DNA of 64,000 bases from CAZQGO01 sp964593065 (GTDB taxonomy: Bacteria > Oederibacteriota > JAAXVQ01): assembly GCA_964593065.1 (NCBI GenBank), contig CAZQGO010000008.1, positions 1-64,000 on the forward strand, in the 5' to 3' direction. Under the pieces are notes generated by a model. The model did not search any database. It was not told the DNA's origin and saw only the letters and a list, made by a program, of their open reading frames with translations. The position numbers and the translations under genes are program-made. Positions 33,603-42,837 of the stretch are shown piece by piece (the first letter of the stretch is position 1; every line of letters starts with the position of its first letter).

Positions 33603-36600
33603 CTATTCCGCCGCCCGCGCCTTCTCCAGGCTGGCGGCGAAAATGTGGAGTTTTTCATTCTTGGGCAGCACGATTTTCACCAGCTTGGCCCGCGGGTTGA
33701 CGGTCACGCCCTGCACGTAGAGGCCCACGCCCGGCGCCGCCGGCCCCTGGCGCTCGTGATGATAGTCCGCGCCGATCACCGCCAGCTCCCCGGCGCCCGC
33801 CGTGGCGCCCCACCAGTTCGAGAAGCGCACGCGCTGCTCCTCGCGCGAGCCGTCCGCGTACTCGAGGACCACCAAGCCGCTCTGCTCGTCGTCCTGGCCC
33901 GAGCCGAGCAGGTACAGGTTCCGGTACCGGCCCGGCGCGACCGCCAGGGTCTGCCCTTGGGCCGTCACGTTGTTGGGCTGCCCGTCCGCCGAGGAACCGA
34001 AGCGGAATTCCAGGTTCCGCCCCTGCCGGTCCGCCACGATGAAAGGCAGATTGTCCGCCGGCATGTACTTGGCGGGATAATCCCAGCCCGTTCCGTCCTG
34101 GAGGCCGGCTGCCGAGGAAATCCAGTCGTGGTTGAAGGGCAGCAGCAGGAAGCGGAAGCGGCCGCCGGGGCGCCCCAGGTTGAAAACCACGCGCCGGGTC
34201 GCGGTGCTGCCGTTCTCGTCCTTGGCCTCGATTTCCAGGCGGTGCTGCCCGCCCGCGGTCAGGGCCGGGTCGAGGCGGAACAGGTAGGTATCCGGGTCCA
34301 CCTGCTCGGCGGGCAGCTCCCGGTAGTTGTCGATCCGGTAGCGGACGGACCGGAGCCCGTCGAGGTCATAGGCGAAAATGCGCACCAGCTGGCCGGGAAA
34401 AACGGTCTGCCGGTCGCGCAGATTCATTCGGATGAACGGCGCCCGGTGGTCGTTGCTGACCTTCTTTTCCCCGCGGAAGCGCCGGAGGCTCATGGCGAAA
34501 ATGTGCATGCTGGTCTGGTTGGGCAGCGTGATCTGCACCAGTTTGCGCTTGGGATCCAGCGCAAGCGAACGCAGGAACAAGCCCACGCCCGGGCCGGCGT
34601 CCTGCTCGCGTTCGCGGTGAACCGGAGCGAAGGCGGCCACTTCCTCGCCGTCGTGGGGATGGCCCATCCACCAGTTGGAAAACTTGATTTTTTCGGTTTG
34701 CACGCCGTCCTCGTAGGCCAGGTCCAAGCGGCCGCTGCTGTCCCCGTCCTGGGAGCAGCCGATGAGGAACAGCCGGTCGTAGTTCCCGGCCAGCACCACC
34801 GCGCTCTGCCCGTCGCAGCGGACGTTGTCCGGTTCGCCGCGGGCGACCGTGGCGAACCGGAATTTCACGTCGCCGAAGTGCCCGGTCCGCACCACGTAGC
34901 CGGGTTCGCCGGCCGGGAAAAACTCCGCCGGAAAATCCCAGCCCGTGCCCGAGGTGGCGTCCCCGCGGGCCACGACCCAATTGTGGTTGTATTGCAGTTC
35001 GACCGGCACCGTGTCCCAGAAGGTGGCGTCGTTCCAGAACGGCACCCGGGCGGTGGATTTCTTCCCGTTCGGGCTCGCGGCCTCGAGGCCGAGGGAATTC
35101 AGGGAGTGGTCCCGGACCCCGGACGGCACCGCGACGTCCAGGGCGAAGTAATTGTTCCCCAGGTTTTCCGCGGCCTGCGCCGGCAGGCCGTTGACGGAGT
35201 AGGTGAGGAGGGGTTGGCCGGCGTGGGCGTAGGCCTGAACCCACAGGCGCTGCCGGCCCATGACGGCCCCGTTGTCCGGAAACAGGACGCGGAAAAACGG
35301 CGGCGTATCGGCCGGGGCGTAGCGGGCCTCCAGGCGCAGCTCCTGGGTGGCTTTTTTCAGGGTCAGGGCGAAGAGGGCCAGGTTCTCGTTTTCCGGCAGG
35401 CGGATTTCGGTCAGCTGCCAGTTGGGGTTGACCGGCACCTGGATGAGATACATGCTGACCGAGGGATGAGCCGGTTCCCCGGATTCATAGTGAAAATCGT
35501 CGGGATAGACCTTGCGCTCCCCCAGCCGCGCGTACCCGCCCCACCAGTCGGTCAGCTGCAGGAGGTTCTCCTCTTCCTGGCGGTAGGCGTACTGGAAAAT
35601 CAGCGGCGCGGACTGGATGCCGTAATTCGCGGCTCCCAGGAGATAGAGCTCGCTGTAGGAATCCTTCGGAACCTGGATGATCTGGCCCCGGCACTTGACG
35701 GTGTTGTTCGCCGTGCCCTCCAGGTCCCCGAGGGTCAGGTCGACGCTCTTCCCGTTCAGGCCCACGCGGAAGGGCCGCTTCCCCGGGGGCGCGAATTCCC
35801 TGGGAAAATCCCAGCCGGAGCCGTCCTTTTCCTGGTAGGAGGCGAACCAGTCGAAGTTGTACGGCAGGGGGACCTCCACGAATTCCGGGGAGGGGCTCGA
35901 CAGGCGGTAGCGGATTTCCCGTTCCGTGGTCAAGCCCTGGCTGTCCGTGACGCGGACCGTGAGGAAATGCGCCAGATGGTACGGCAGGGGCTCGTCCACG
36001 GAGAAGATATAGTAGTTCTCCAGGACGCGGCGGGCGCGTTCCCAGGGCTGGCTGCGGTCCAGGCGGTATTCCACGCGCTTGACGCCCCGGTCGTCCTCGG
36101 TCTTGACGATGAGCTTGTGCCCGCGCAGGATTTTCTGCCCGGACTCCAAGTTGATGGTAAAACCGGGCGGGTCGTTGCGGTTCTCGGTGTGCAGCGCAAA
36201 ATAACCGGAGAGGATTTGGCCCGCCTGTTCCACGTCCACGAAGACCTGATGCGTGCCATCCGGCAAGGAGGCCGTCGGGATGACGCCGGTGAAAACGCCC
36301 CGCCCCTGGGCGCGCAGGGGCAGGGGCCGGGAAAAGTCCAGCGTCGCGCTGGGCGTCTTGTCCGCCAAGGCGGGTGAAAGCCTGACCGTGAAGGGATAGT
36401 TCCCGCTCACCTGCTCCGTGACCTTGTACTCCAGGTTGACCTGCTCGTTCCGCGGCCGGCCGCCGTAGAGCCGCTGCAGTTCGAAGAAGGCGGGCTTGAC
36501 CTGGTCGCGCCGCAGCGTCACCAACCCCATGGTCTGGGGATCGGTGATCATCGTGTTCCAGTCGGCCAGGGCCCACCAGGCGACCGCGGACACGTAGGGG

Positions 36601-38534
36601 AATTCCTCGATGGCCCGCAGGGTCTGGTCCACGGTCAGGACCTGGCGCTTGAGCTGGGCGGGGTTGGTCATCATGCCCCAGATGCCGAATTCGGTCATGA
36701 CCAGGGGCTTGTGCGGGAAGAAGTGGTGGAACTTCAGGAGGTTGATGACCGTGTCTTCGTAGTAGCGCTGGCCGTAGAAGATCCCGAAGTAGGAGGTGGC
36801 CCCGACCACGTCGCACACCTCGTGCGTGTTGTCCCCGGAGTCGCGGCCGACGGCGGATTGGGCCACGAACCGCCAGTCCTTGACCTTCTTGGCCAGCACC
36901 TTCAGGCGCAGGATGAAATCCCGGCGCTCGTCCTGCCAGCCGCTCTCGTTGGTCGTGCCCCAGAACAGGATGGAGGGGCGGTTGTAGTCCCGGTACAGCA
37001 TTTCCAGCCACATCTGCGGCGCCACGCCCCGGTCCATCACGGCCTGCAGGGCCGGCCCGTCGAACCAAAACGCGGGGATTTCCTCCCACACGGCCAGCCC
37101 GACGCGGTCCGCCAGCACGTACAGGTCGTAATCGTTGGGGTAATGGCCGGTGCGCAGGAAATTGGCGTTGAGCCGTTTCAACAGCGCCAGGTCCTGCGAA
37201 AGATAAACGTCGCGTTGGTCCGGGCCGAAGGCGCCCGGGTAGACCTCGTGCCGGCCCAGGCCCTTGAGAAAAACCCGCTGGCCGTTGAGCAGGACCAGGG
37301 CCTTGCCCTCGTCCACGTCCAGGTCGCGGAAGCCGAACTGGGTGGAGAAGGTTTCCTGCACGGTCCGGGCCTGCAGGGCCGCGGCCGCCGGTTCCCGCCC
37401 GTTGCCTCCCGCCGCCGCCGGTGTCGCGGGCTGGTAATAGGTGCCGCTGAGCCGTGCCTGCAGGACGTACAGATTGGGGGTTTCCGGGGTCCACTCCGCC
37501 AGGCCGCGCAGGCCGGTTTCGAAATGCAGCAGCCGGCATTCGAAGGGCGCGAATTTCTCCCTGAGGGTGGGGGGCTTCCAGGCCACGGGCCGCGCGCTGT
37601 CCGCCACCGCGGAGGCCGGCAGGCGGTCGCGGTTGTCCGGGGTCACGCGGGCCGGGACCAGGTCGAAATTCAGTTCGGCCTCGGCCGTGGCGGAGGTGTG
37701 GTTGTAGACCACGGCGTCCACTTCCAGCTGGTACGCTCCGGCGGAGTGCCGCCAGGTGCGGACGTCCAGGCGGCTGACGTGCAGGGGCGCGGTGAACTCG
37801 AGGTAGGGTTCGCGCAGGATGCCCCCGTAGTTCCACCAGTCGCAGAGCTTGTAGGGGAGGATGTTGCGGTGGTTGGCTTCCTGCAGGCCGTGGTAGCTGA
37901 CTTCGTTTTGCGTCAGCCAGGGAATGTTGTCCACGCGCACGGCGAGGGTGTTGTTCCCGCCGCAGCGCAGGTAGGGGGTCACGTCGAACATGAAGGGCGT
38001 GTAGCCGCCCTCGTGGGTCCCGACCCAGCGCCCGTTGATCCACACGTCGGTCACGTAATTCGCGCCCCGGAACACCAAGCGCGCGTAGTCCCCGGCGCGT
38101 TCGGCCGGCACCAGGATTTGGCGGCGGTACCAGACGCCCCCCTGGTAGCGGTCCGGGGAGGGATTTTCCACTCCGGGGATCTCGATGGAGGCCCAGTTCC
38201 CGTCCGCGTAGGCCTCGCTGTGGCGCCCCCCGCCCTCCTGTTCCAGGCGCTCCACGGTCCGCCGGTCGCGGACGGCCAGGGACAAGTCGTGGTCGACCTC
38301 GACCCGCTCCTTTTTCCAGGTCCCGGACAGGGTCAGGTGGACGCGCTGCGGCTGGGGATCGAGGGCGGCGTAGGGAATCCCGTTTTGGAACGGGACCAGG
38401 CGCTGCTGCGGGGGAACGGCGCGAAGCTCCAGCGTTTGGAAGGACTCCGTGTCGGCGGCCCGGCCGCTCGCGGTCCAGGCCGCCAGGCCCAGCAGGCACA
38501 GCAGGATTCGCGCGCGCTGTCGTCCAACCGGCAT
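33603..38534 (-). CDS. exported GH2 glycoside hydrolase with three Ig/binding-module units
   Basis: A 1,643-residue protein; AAGGAG lies eight bases before the ATG and the signal peptide ends near residue 26. Residues about 40-700 are a GH2 enzyme: a sugar-binding domain with 'GGYTPFMFDVTPYL', then the barrel with 'KGLGRHEVYPG', the acid/base Glu530 in 'GTTNES', and the nucleophile Glu615 in 'MTEFG'. The sugar specificity is unclear (beta-galactosidase or beta-glucuronidase type). From about residue 790 come three copies of a unit of about 290 residues, each an Ig-like domain followed by a 'FNHDW..GTGWDYP' type module (modules at about 882-1070, 1172-1350 and 1463-1643). It is last in the importer operon. 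Confidence 0.9.
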   Translation of the reverse strand: MPVGRQRARILLCLLGLAAWTASGRAADTESFQTLELRAVPPQQRLVPFQNGIPYAALDPQPQRVHLTLSGTWKKERVEVDHDLSLAVRDRRTVERLEQEGGGRHSEAYADGNWASIEIPGVENPSPDRYQGGVWYRRQILVPAERAGDYARLVFRGANYVTDVWINGRWVGTHEGGYTPFMFDVTPYLRCGGNNTLAVRVDNIPWLTQNEVSYHGLQEANHRNILPYKLCDWWNYGGILREPYLEFTAPLHVSRLDVRTWRHSAGAYQLEVDAVVYNHTSATAEAELNFDLVPARVTPDNRDRLPASAVADSARPVAWKPPTLREKFAPFECRLLHFETGLRGLAEWTPETPNLYVLQARLSGTYYQPATPAAAGGNGREPAAAALQARTVQETFSTQFGFRDLDVDEGKALVLLNGQRVFLKGLGRHEVYPGAFGPDQRDVYLSQDLALLKRLNANFLRTGHYPNDYDLYVLADRVGLAVWEEIPAFWFDGPALQAVMDRGVAPQMWLEMLYRDYNRPSILFWGTTNESGWQDERRDFILRLKVLAKKVKDWRFVAQSAVGRDSGDNTHEVCDVVGATSYFGIFYGQRYYEDTVINLLKFHHFFPHKPLVMTEFGIWGMMTNPAQLKRQVLTVDQTLRAIEEFPYVSAVAWWALADWNTMITDPQTMGLVTLRRDQVKPAFFELQRLYGGRPRNEQVNLEYKVTEQVSGNYPFTVRLSPALADKTPSATLDFSRPLPLRAQGRGVFTGVIPTASLPDGTHQVFVDVEQAGQILSGYFALHTENRNDPPGFTINLESGQKILRGHKLIVKTEDDRGVKRVEYRLDRSQPWERARRVLENYYIFSVDEPLPYHLAHFLTVRVTDSQGLTTEREIRYRLSSPSPEFVEVPLPYNFDWFASYQEKDGSGWDFPREFAPPGKRPFRVGLNGKSVDLTLGDLEGTANNTVKCRGQIIQVPKDSYSELYLLGAANYGIQSAPLIFQYAYRQEEENLLQLTDWWGGYARLGERKVYPDDFHYESGEPAHPSVSMYLIQVPVNPNWQLTEIRLPENENLALFALTLKKATQELRLEARYAPADTPPFFRVLFPDNGAVMGRQRLWVQAYAHAGQPLLTYSVNGLPAQAAENLGNNYFALDVAVPSGVRDHSLNSLGLEAASPNGKKSTARVPFWNDATFWDTVPVELQYNHNWVVARGDATSGTGWDFPAEFFPAGEPGYVVRTGHFGDVKFRFATVARGEPDNVRCDGQSAVVLAGNYDRLFLIGCSQDGDSSGRLDLAYEDGVQTEKIKFSNWWMGHPHDGEEVAAFAPVHREREQDAGPGVGLFLRSLALDPKRKLVQITLPNQTSMHIFAMSLRRFRGEKKVSNDHRAPFIRMNLRDRQTVFPGQLVRIFAYDLDGLRSVRYRIDNYRELPAEQVDPDTYLFRLDPALTAGGQHRLEIEAKDENGSTATRRVVFNLGRPGGRFRFLLLPFNHDWISSAAGLQDGTGWDYPAKYMPADNLPFIVADRQGRNLEFRFGSSADGQPNNVTAQGQTLAVAPGRYRNLYLLGSGQDDEQSGLVVLEYADGSREEQRVRFSNWWGATAGAGELAVIGADYHHERQGPAAPGVGLYVQGVTVNPRAKLVKIVLPKNEKLHIFAASLEKARAAE

Positions 38535-38559
38535 GCCGTACGCTCCTTGCGGGGATAGG

Positions 38560-39405
38560 TTATTCTTTCAGGCCCGTGGTGGCAATGGCGCTGATGAAAT
38601 TCTTCTGGGTCAGGAAAAAGATGATCAGCGCGGGCGCGGTCACCAGCACGGCGCCGGCCATCAACAGGCCCCAATCCGACCCGTGTTCCCCGTTGAGCAT
38701 GGCCAGGGCCACCGGCAGGGTGTACATGGTTTTCTTGGTCATGACGATCAAGGGCCAGATGAAGTCGTTCCAGACTCCGATGAAGGTGAAGATGCCCAGC
38801 GTGGTCAGCACGGCGCGGAGGTTGGGCATGATGATGTGCCAGTAGATGCGGAAATGGCCGCAGCCGTCGATGGTGGCGGCCTCGATGAGATCGTTGGGGA
38901 TGTTCTTGACGAACTGGCGGACCATGAAGATGCCGAACACGCCGGCGCTGCTGGGGATGATGAGCCCGAGATAGTTGTTCAACAGCCCCAGCTGCTTGAG
39001 CAGCAGGAACGACGGAATCATCGTGATCTGCAGGGGGATCATGAGCGTCGCCAAGAGCACGCCGAAAATCGCGTCCCGCTTCCAGAAACGGATCTTGGCG
39101 AAGGCGTACCCCGCCATGGAGCAGAAAAAGATGTTGGAGGCGCTGATGGACAGGGCCACGATCACGCTGTTGAGGAAGGGGCGCACCAGGTTGACCTTCT
39201 GCACGATTTCCAGGTAGTGGCTGAAGGTCAGGACGGTCGGGATCAGCTTGGGGGGATAGAGAAAGATCTCCCGGTCCACCTTGACCGAGGACAAGGCCAT
39301 CCAGATGAAGGGCAGGATGGTGAGCAGGCCGGTGACCGCCACCACCGCGTGCACCAGCACCTTCTTGCCGATCTTCTTGATTTTCATCTGCGTTCTGAAT
39401 TCCAT
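38560..39405 (-). CDS. ABC sugar importer permease, MalG type
   Basis: A 281-residue inner-membrane protein of the CUT1 family, with six predicted membrane segments and the ATPase-contact loop 'EAATIDGCGHFRIYWHIIMP' near residue 190. The ATG at 39405 has GGGAG six bases upstream. It works with the permease upstream and the binding protein at 40447. The GH2 gene follows by 25 bases. Confidence 0.94.
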   Translation of the reverse strand: MEFRTQMKIKKIGKKVLVHAVVAVTGLLTILPFIWMALSSVKVDREIFLYPPKLIPTVLTFSHYLEIVQKVNLVRPFLNSVIVALSISASNIFFCSMAGYAFAKIRFWKRDAIFGVLLATLMIPLQITMIPSFLLLKQLGLLNNYLGLIIPSSAGVFGIFMVRQFVKNIPNDLIEAATIDGCGHFRIYWHIIMPNLRAVLTTLGIFTFIGVWNDFIWPLIVMTKKTMYTLPVALAMLNGEHGSDWGLLMAGAVLVTAPALIIFFLTQKNFISAIATTGLKE

Positions 39406-39435
39406 GGGCAACTCCCGGCCGGGACCCCCGGACCG

Positions 39436-40350
39436 CTAGCGATCGTCGCGCATCAGGCGCATCTGCGCCCAGGACAGGATCAGGATGAACAGGAACAGCA
39501 CGTAGGACAGGGCCGAGGCGTACCCCATGTTGAAGTACTGGAAGCCCTGGTAGTAAATGTGCATCACGAAGGCGTAGGTGCTGTTTAACGGGCCGCCGCC
39601 CGTCATGACGTACGGCTCCGCGAAAAACTGCAGGTAGCCGATGGTGACCATGACGATCACGAACAGCAGGACGGGCTTCAATTGCGGGAGGGTGATGTAC
39701 CAGAAGCACTCCACGTCGCTGGCCCCGTCGATCTTCGCGGCTTCGTAGTAGGAGGAGGGAATGGCCTGCAGGCCGGCGAGCAGGATGACCATGTTGTAGC
39801 CGAAGTTCTTCCAGCTGGCCATGATGATGAGGGCCGGCATGGCCACCACGGGATCCTGCAGCCAGCGCGGCCCTTTCAGGCTGATGAAGGACAACAGGTG
39901 GTTGATGAGGCCGATCTGGGGTTCGTACAGCATGCGCCACACGATGGCGATGGCGACGATGGTGGTGACCACGGGCACGAAGTACAGGGTTTGGAACAGC
40001 CCCCGCCATTTCAGGAAGCCGACGTTCAACAGCAGGGCGGCGCCCAGGGAGAGCGCGATGGACACGGGCCCGGCCACCAGCAGGAAGTAAAAGGTGTTCC
40101 CCAGCCCGATCCAGAACAGGCTGTCCGAAAACATGCGCGTGAAATTGTCGAAGCCGATGAAGCGGATGTTATGCAGGTCCCGGATGGCGTTGATGTCGGC
40201 GTTGGTGAAGCTCAAGACCAGGGCGATCAGGACGGGGATGAAGAGGAAGATGACCAGGATCCCGAGCGGATAGGCGATGAAGCCCCAGCCGGACAGGTTG
40301 TCGTAGCGGCGGGTGGTCAAATGCAATTTTTCTTTGGGCTGCTCGGCCAT
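39436..40350 (-). CDS. ABC sugar importer permease, MalF type
   Basis: A 304-residue inner-membrane protein with six or so membrane segments and the loop 'YEAAKIDGASDVECFWYITL' typical of CUT1 permeases. GAGG lies six bases before the ATG. It follows the binding-protein gene by 96 bases and precedes the partner permease by 30. No ATPase gene is present, so a shared MsiK/MalK-type ATPase elsewhere in the genome is expected. Confidence 0.94.
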   Translation of the reverse strand: MAEQPKEKLHLTTRRYDNLSGWGFIAYPLGILVIFLFIPVLIALVLSFTNADINAIRDLHNIRFIGFDNFTRMFSDSLFWIGLGNTFYFLLVAGPVSIALSLGAALLLNVGFLKWRGLFQTLYFVPVVTTIVAIAIVWRMLYEPQIGLINHLLSFISLKGPRWLQDPVVAMPALIIMASWKNFGYNMVILLAGLQAIPSSYYEAAKIDGASDVECFWYITLPQLKPVLLFVIVMVTIGYLQFFAEPYVMTGGGPLNSTYAFVMHIYYQGFQYFNMGYASALSYVLFLFILILSWAQMRLMRDDR

Positions 40351-40446
40351 CCTCTTCCTCGCCCCGGCCGCCGGGCGTCTGGAAAAACCGCCTCCGGCCG
40401 GCGGGCCGCGGGCCTCCGCCGGAGGCGGAACCGCGGCGCTTTCGGA

Positions 40447-41685
40447 TTAACGCGCCAAAATCTGGACGATCTTCCGGTCCACCGAGTCCGCGAAGTCCCG
40501 GACCGTGATTTTCTGGTAGATCAACTTTTCCAGCTGCAGCAGGATTTCGCCGCTGATTTCCTCCCACTGCGGGATGTTGGGCGGGCTCTGGGCGTCCCGC
40601 ATCTGCTCCCCGAAGGTCCGGAGCACGGGGTCCTGTTGCAGCTGCTCGTCCTCCCAGGTTTCCAGGTTCGCCGGCAGGGCCTTGGCGATCTGGTACCAGC
40701 GCATCTGGACCTCGGGGCGGCTCAGGTACTCCAGGAATTTCCAGGCCTGGTCCTTGTGCTTCGATCCCTTGTAAATGACCATGTTGCTGCCGCCGATGAA
40801 GGAGGTGCGCTGCTTTTTCCCCGGCAGCATGGACGTCCCCAGTTTCGAGGCCACGTCCGGGGCGTAGCGGTGGATTTCCTCCACGGTCCAGGGCCCGCCG
40901 GCGAACATGCACACCTGGCCGGCTTCGAAATTCTTGATGAGCTCCGTCCCCTGCTGCCCGATCAAGGGGGCGATGCCCTCGGTGAAAAACGCCTGGTAGT
41001 ACTCAATGGCCTGGATGGCTTCCGCGGTGTTGAGCGCCGGCTGCATCTGTTCGTTTAACACGCTGGCGCCGTTTTGCCACAGGGAGGCCAAAAAGAAGAA
41101 GATGCCCGCCGCCCGCACGTCCATGCCGTAGCGGGTCGTCTGGCCGCTGGCGTCCTTTTGAATGAGTTTGTTCCCGAGCTCCTGGAACGCGTACCAGTCC
41201 TCCGGGATTTTCCGGTAGCCCGCGGCCTCCACCAGGTCCTGGCGGTAAAAGAGGATGCGGGTGTCCGCGTACCAGGGCAGGCCCTGAACCTGGCCGTTGA
41301 ACACGTTGGTGACCCACGAACCGTGGAAGAATTTATCCTCGGACACGACCTGGGAATTCTGGATGCGGTCGTTCAAGGGCTCGAACACGTCCAGCGCGGA
41401 AAATTGGGACATCCAGGTCGTCCCGACCTGGAACACGTCCGGCAGCGTGCCGCCGGCGGCCGCGGTCATGAGTTTTTCATGGGCCTGGCCCCAGGGGATG
41501 CCCTGCACGTCCACGGTGATGCCGGGATTTTCCTTCTGGAACTGCTCGAGCAGGGTCTGCAGTTGCTGGCCGGCCTCGCCCATGACCCAGACGCTCAGCG
41601 CCTGGCTTTCGGTCCTGGGCCCGCAAGCGGTTGCCGCGAGCCCGGTCATGGCCATCAGGGAAATCGCCAGGAATTTCTTCAGCAT
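40447..41685 (-). CDS. ABC sugar-binding lipoprotein, CUT1 type
   Basis: The start at 41685 gives 412 residues with a lipobox ending ATAC (Cys21). The mature start 'ALSVWVMGEAGQQLQTLLEQF' and the phrase 'PDVFQVGTTWMSQF' are typical of family-1 sugar-binding proteins. In-frame sequence continues upstream to 41835 but would hide the lipoprotein signal, so the ATG after the purine-rich AGAGGTGGAG is right. It is the first gene of an operon with two permeases and the GH2 enzyme. Confidence 0.93.
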   Translation of the reverse strand: MLKKFLAISLMAMTGLAATACGPRTESQALSVWVMGEAGQQLQTLLEQFQKENPGITVDVQGIPWGQAHEKLMTAAAGGTLPDVFQVGTTWMSQFSALDVFEPLNDRIQNSQVVSEDKFFHGSWVTNVFNGQVQGLPWYADTRILFYRQDLVEAAGYRKIPEDWYAFQELGNKLIQKDASGQTTRYGMDVRAAGIFFFLASLWQNGASVLNEQMQPALNTAEAIQAIEYYQAFFTEGIAPLIGQQGTELIKNFEAGQVCMFAGGPWTVEEIHRYAPDVASKLGTSMLPGKKQRTSFIGGSNMVIYKGSKHKDQAWKFLEYLSRPEVQMRWYQIAKALPANLETWEDEQLQQDPVLRTFGEQMRDAQSPPNIPQWEEISGEILLQLEKLIYQKITVRDFADSVDRKIVQILAR

Positions 41686-41889
41686 GCGCTCCACCTCTCT
41701 GCCAGGAGATGACGTGCGTAAACTGTTTGCGGAAACCGGGTACTTATTATCCGTGAGAACCGGCGCGCACGACGCACCGGGAGGAAAAGCCAGCAGGAAT
41801 TCGGCGTCGTAACCGCAGGGAGAAAACCTTGCCATTCCGGCGCGAAATGACCGAATTCAGAGAGTAAAACCGCCAGAACCGGAACGGAA

Positions 41890-41919
41890 ATAATACCATA
41901 AGTCCAAAAAATTTGTCAA
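41890..41919 (-). promoter_or_regulatory. sigma-70 promoter of the sugar importer-GH2 operon
   Basis: On the minus strand TTGACA (41914-41919) and TATTAT (41890-41895) are 18 bases apart. The start site near 41883 leaves an unusually long leader of about 198 bases before the ATG at 41685. The 345-bp gap 41686-42030 holds this promoter, the leader, a small CGATA-T-run-TATCG hairpin (41926-41943) and the terminator next listed. Confidence 0.75.
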
Positions 41920-41961
41920 CCAAGGCGATATTTTTTTTTATCGGGAATTTGCCCTAAAATA

Positions 41962-41990
41962 CGCCGGGCGGCCTTATCGGCCGCCCGGCG
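41962..41990 (-). terminator. intrinsic terminator of the 42031-42750 gene
   Basis: A perfect 12-bp stem (CGCCGGGCGGCC against its complement) with a five-base loop, followed on the minus strand by TATTTTA. It begins 40 bases after the lipoprotein gene's stop. Confidence 0.85.
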
Positions 41991-42030
41991 CCATTCCACG
42001 ATCCTGCGGATTCGTCAGGCTCCCCGCGGA

Positions 42031-42750
42031 TCACTCCCAGCCGATATCGTCATAGTAATAAAGACCGTCCCAGTATTCATAAATTTCAATATTTTTAATG
42101 CTGCGGAGATTGACGTTGTTGAATTCCGAGGCATTGAGGGGCCAGGTGATTTTCGTCCAGGTGTTCTGCACCGAGGCGTCCGCGGAATAAAGCTCACCTG
42201 ATACCACGTCGGAGCTGTCGCGGAGCTTGATCTGCACGGTGTTGCCGCCCTGCGTGTCATAAACCCAAAGATAAAGGGTCGTTCCCCCGGACAAGTCCAC
42301 CGGTGCGTGCTTGGTGGGATCCCCCGGGTCAGTGTACATGGGCTGGATGCCTTCCGTACCGCCGGTATCCCCTGCCCCGCCGTCCCTTTCGGCAAAGGCC
42401 GTGACGCTCAACGATACGGCGGATCCGCCGGGATTGACCGGGCTGCCGACCCTGGCACTGCTGGTAAACCACGCGTCCCAGGAATAATTTGCCGGTATGC
42501 CTTGCGGAGTGCCGTTGTTGTCCTCGAAATCCTGGAACATTCCCGCGGCGGGTCCGGGAATTGCAGTGGGAGTGGAGGTCGGCGTGGGCCCTCCGGGAGT
42601 GGGCGTGGACGTGGCGGTCGGCAAGGGAGTATTGGTGGGCGGCGGTGGTGCGGGCTCGGGCGCAGTCGGATTTTTGGAGCAGGAACCAAGGCTCACACCC
42701 AGTCCCACGGCCAATACCAAAAAAGCAGCGAAAAACCATTGTCTCGGCAT
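42031..42750 (-). CDS. lipoprotein with Pro/Thr linker and jelly-roll binding module (A)
   Basis: The start at 42750 has AAAGG eight bases upstream. The 239-residue product has a lipobox LGSC (Cys24), a linker rich in Pro and Thr (about 30-70), and a binding-module-like domain starting 'MFQDFEDNNGT' and ending 'YYYDDIGWE'. It belongs to the same type as CBM11-like modules, with 'TTLYLWVYDTQGGNTVQIKL' in the middle. The neighbour at 42838-43536 is a paralogue with the same plan. Likely a surface polysaccharide-binding lipoprotein. Confidence 0.78.
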   Translation of the reverse strand: MPRQWFFAAFLVLAVGLGVSLGSCSKNPTAPEPAPPPPTNTPLPTATSTPTPGGPTPTSTPTAIPGPAAGMFQDFEDNNGTPQGIPANYSWDAWFTSSARVGSPVNPGGSAVSLSVTAFAERDGGAGDTGGTEGIQPMYTDPGDPTKHAPVDLSGGTTLYLWVYDTQGGNTVQIKLRDSSDVVSGELYSADASVQNTWTKITWPLNASEFNNVNLRSIKNIEIYEYWDGLYYYDDIGWE

Positions 42751-42788
42751 AGGTTTCACCTTTCCCAATGAAATAAACGGCATTTGCA

Positions 42789-42817
42789 AGTATAGCACCC
42801 GTTTTTCGGCCAGGCAA
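42789..42817 (-). promoter_or_regulatory. promoter of binding lipoprotein A
   Basis: On the minus strand TTGCCT (42812-42817) and TATACT (42789-42794) are 17 bases apart, and TGC directly before TATACT makes an extended -10 element. Confidence 0.65.
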
Positions 42818-42837
42818 GCGGCTTTCCGGCCAGGGCT

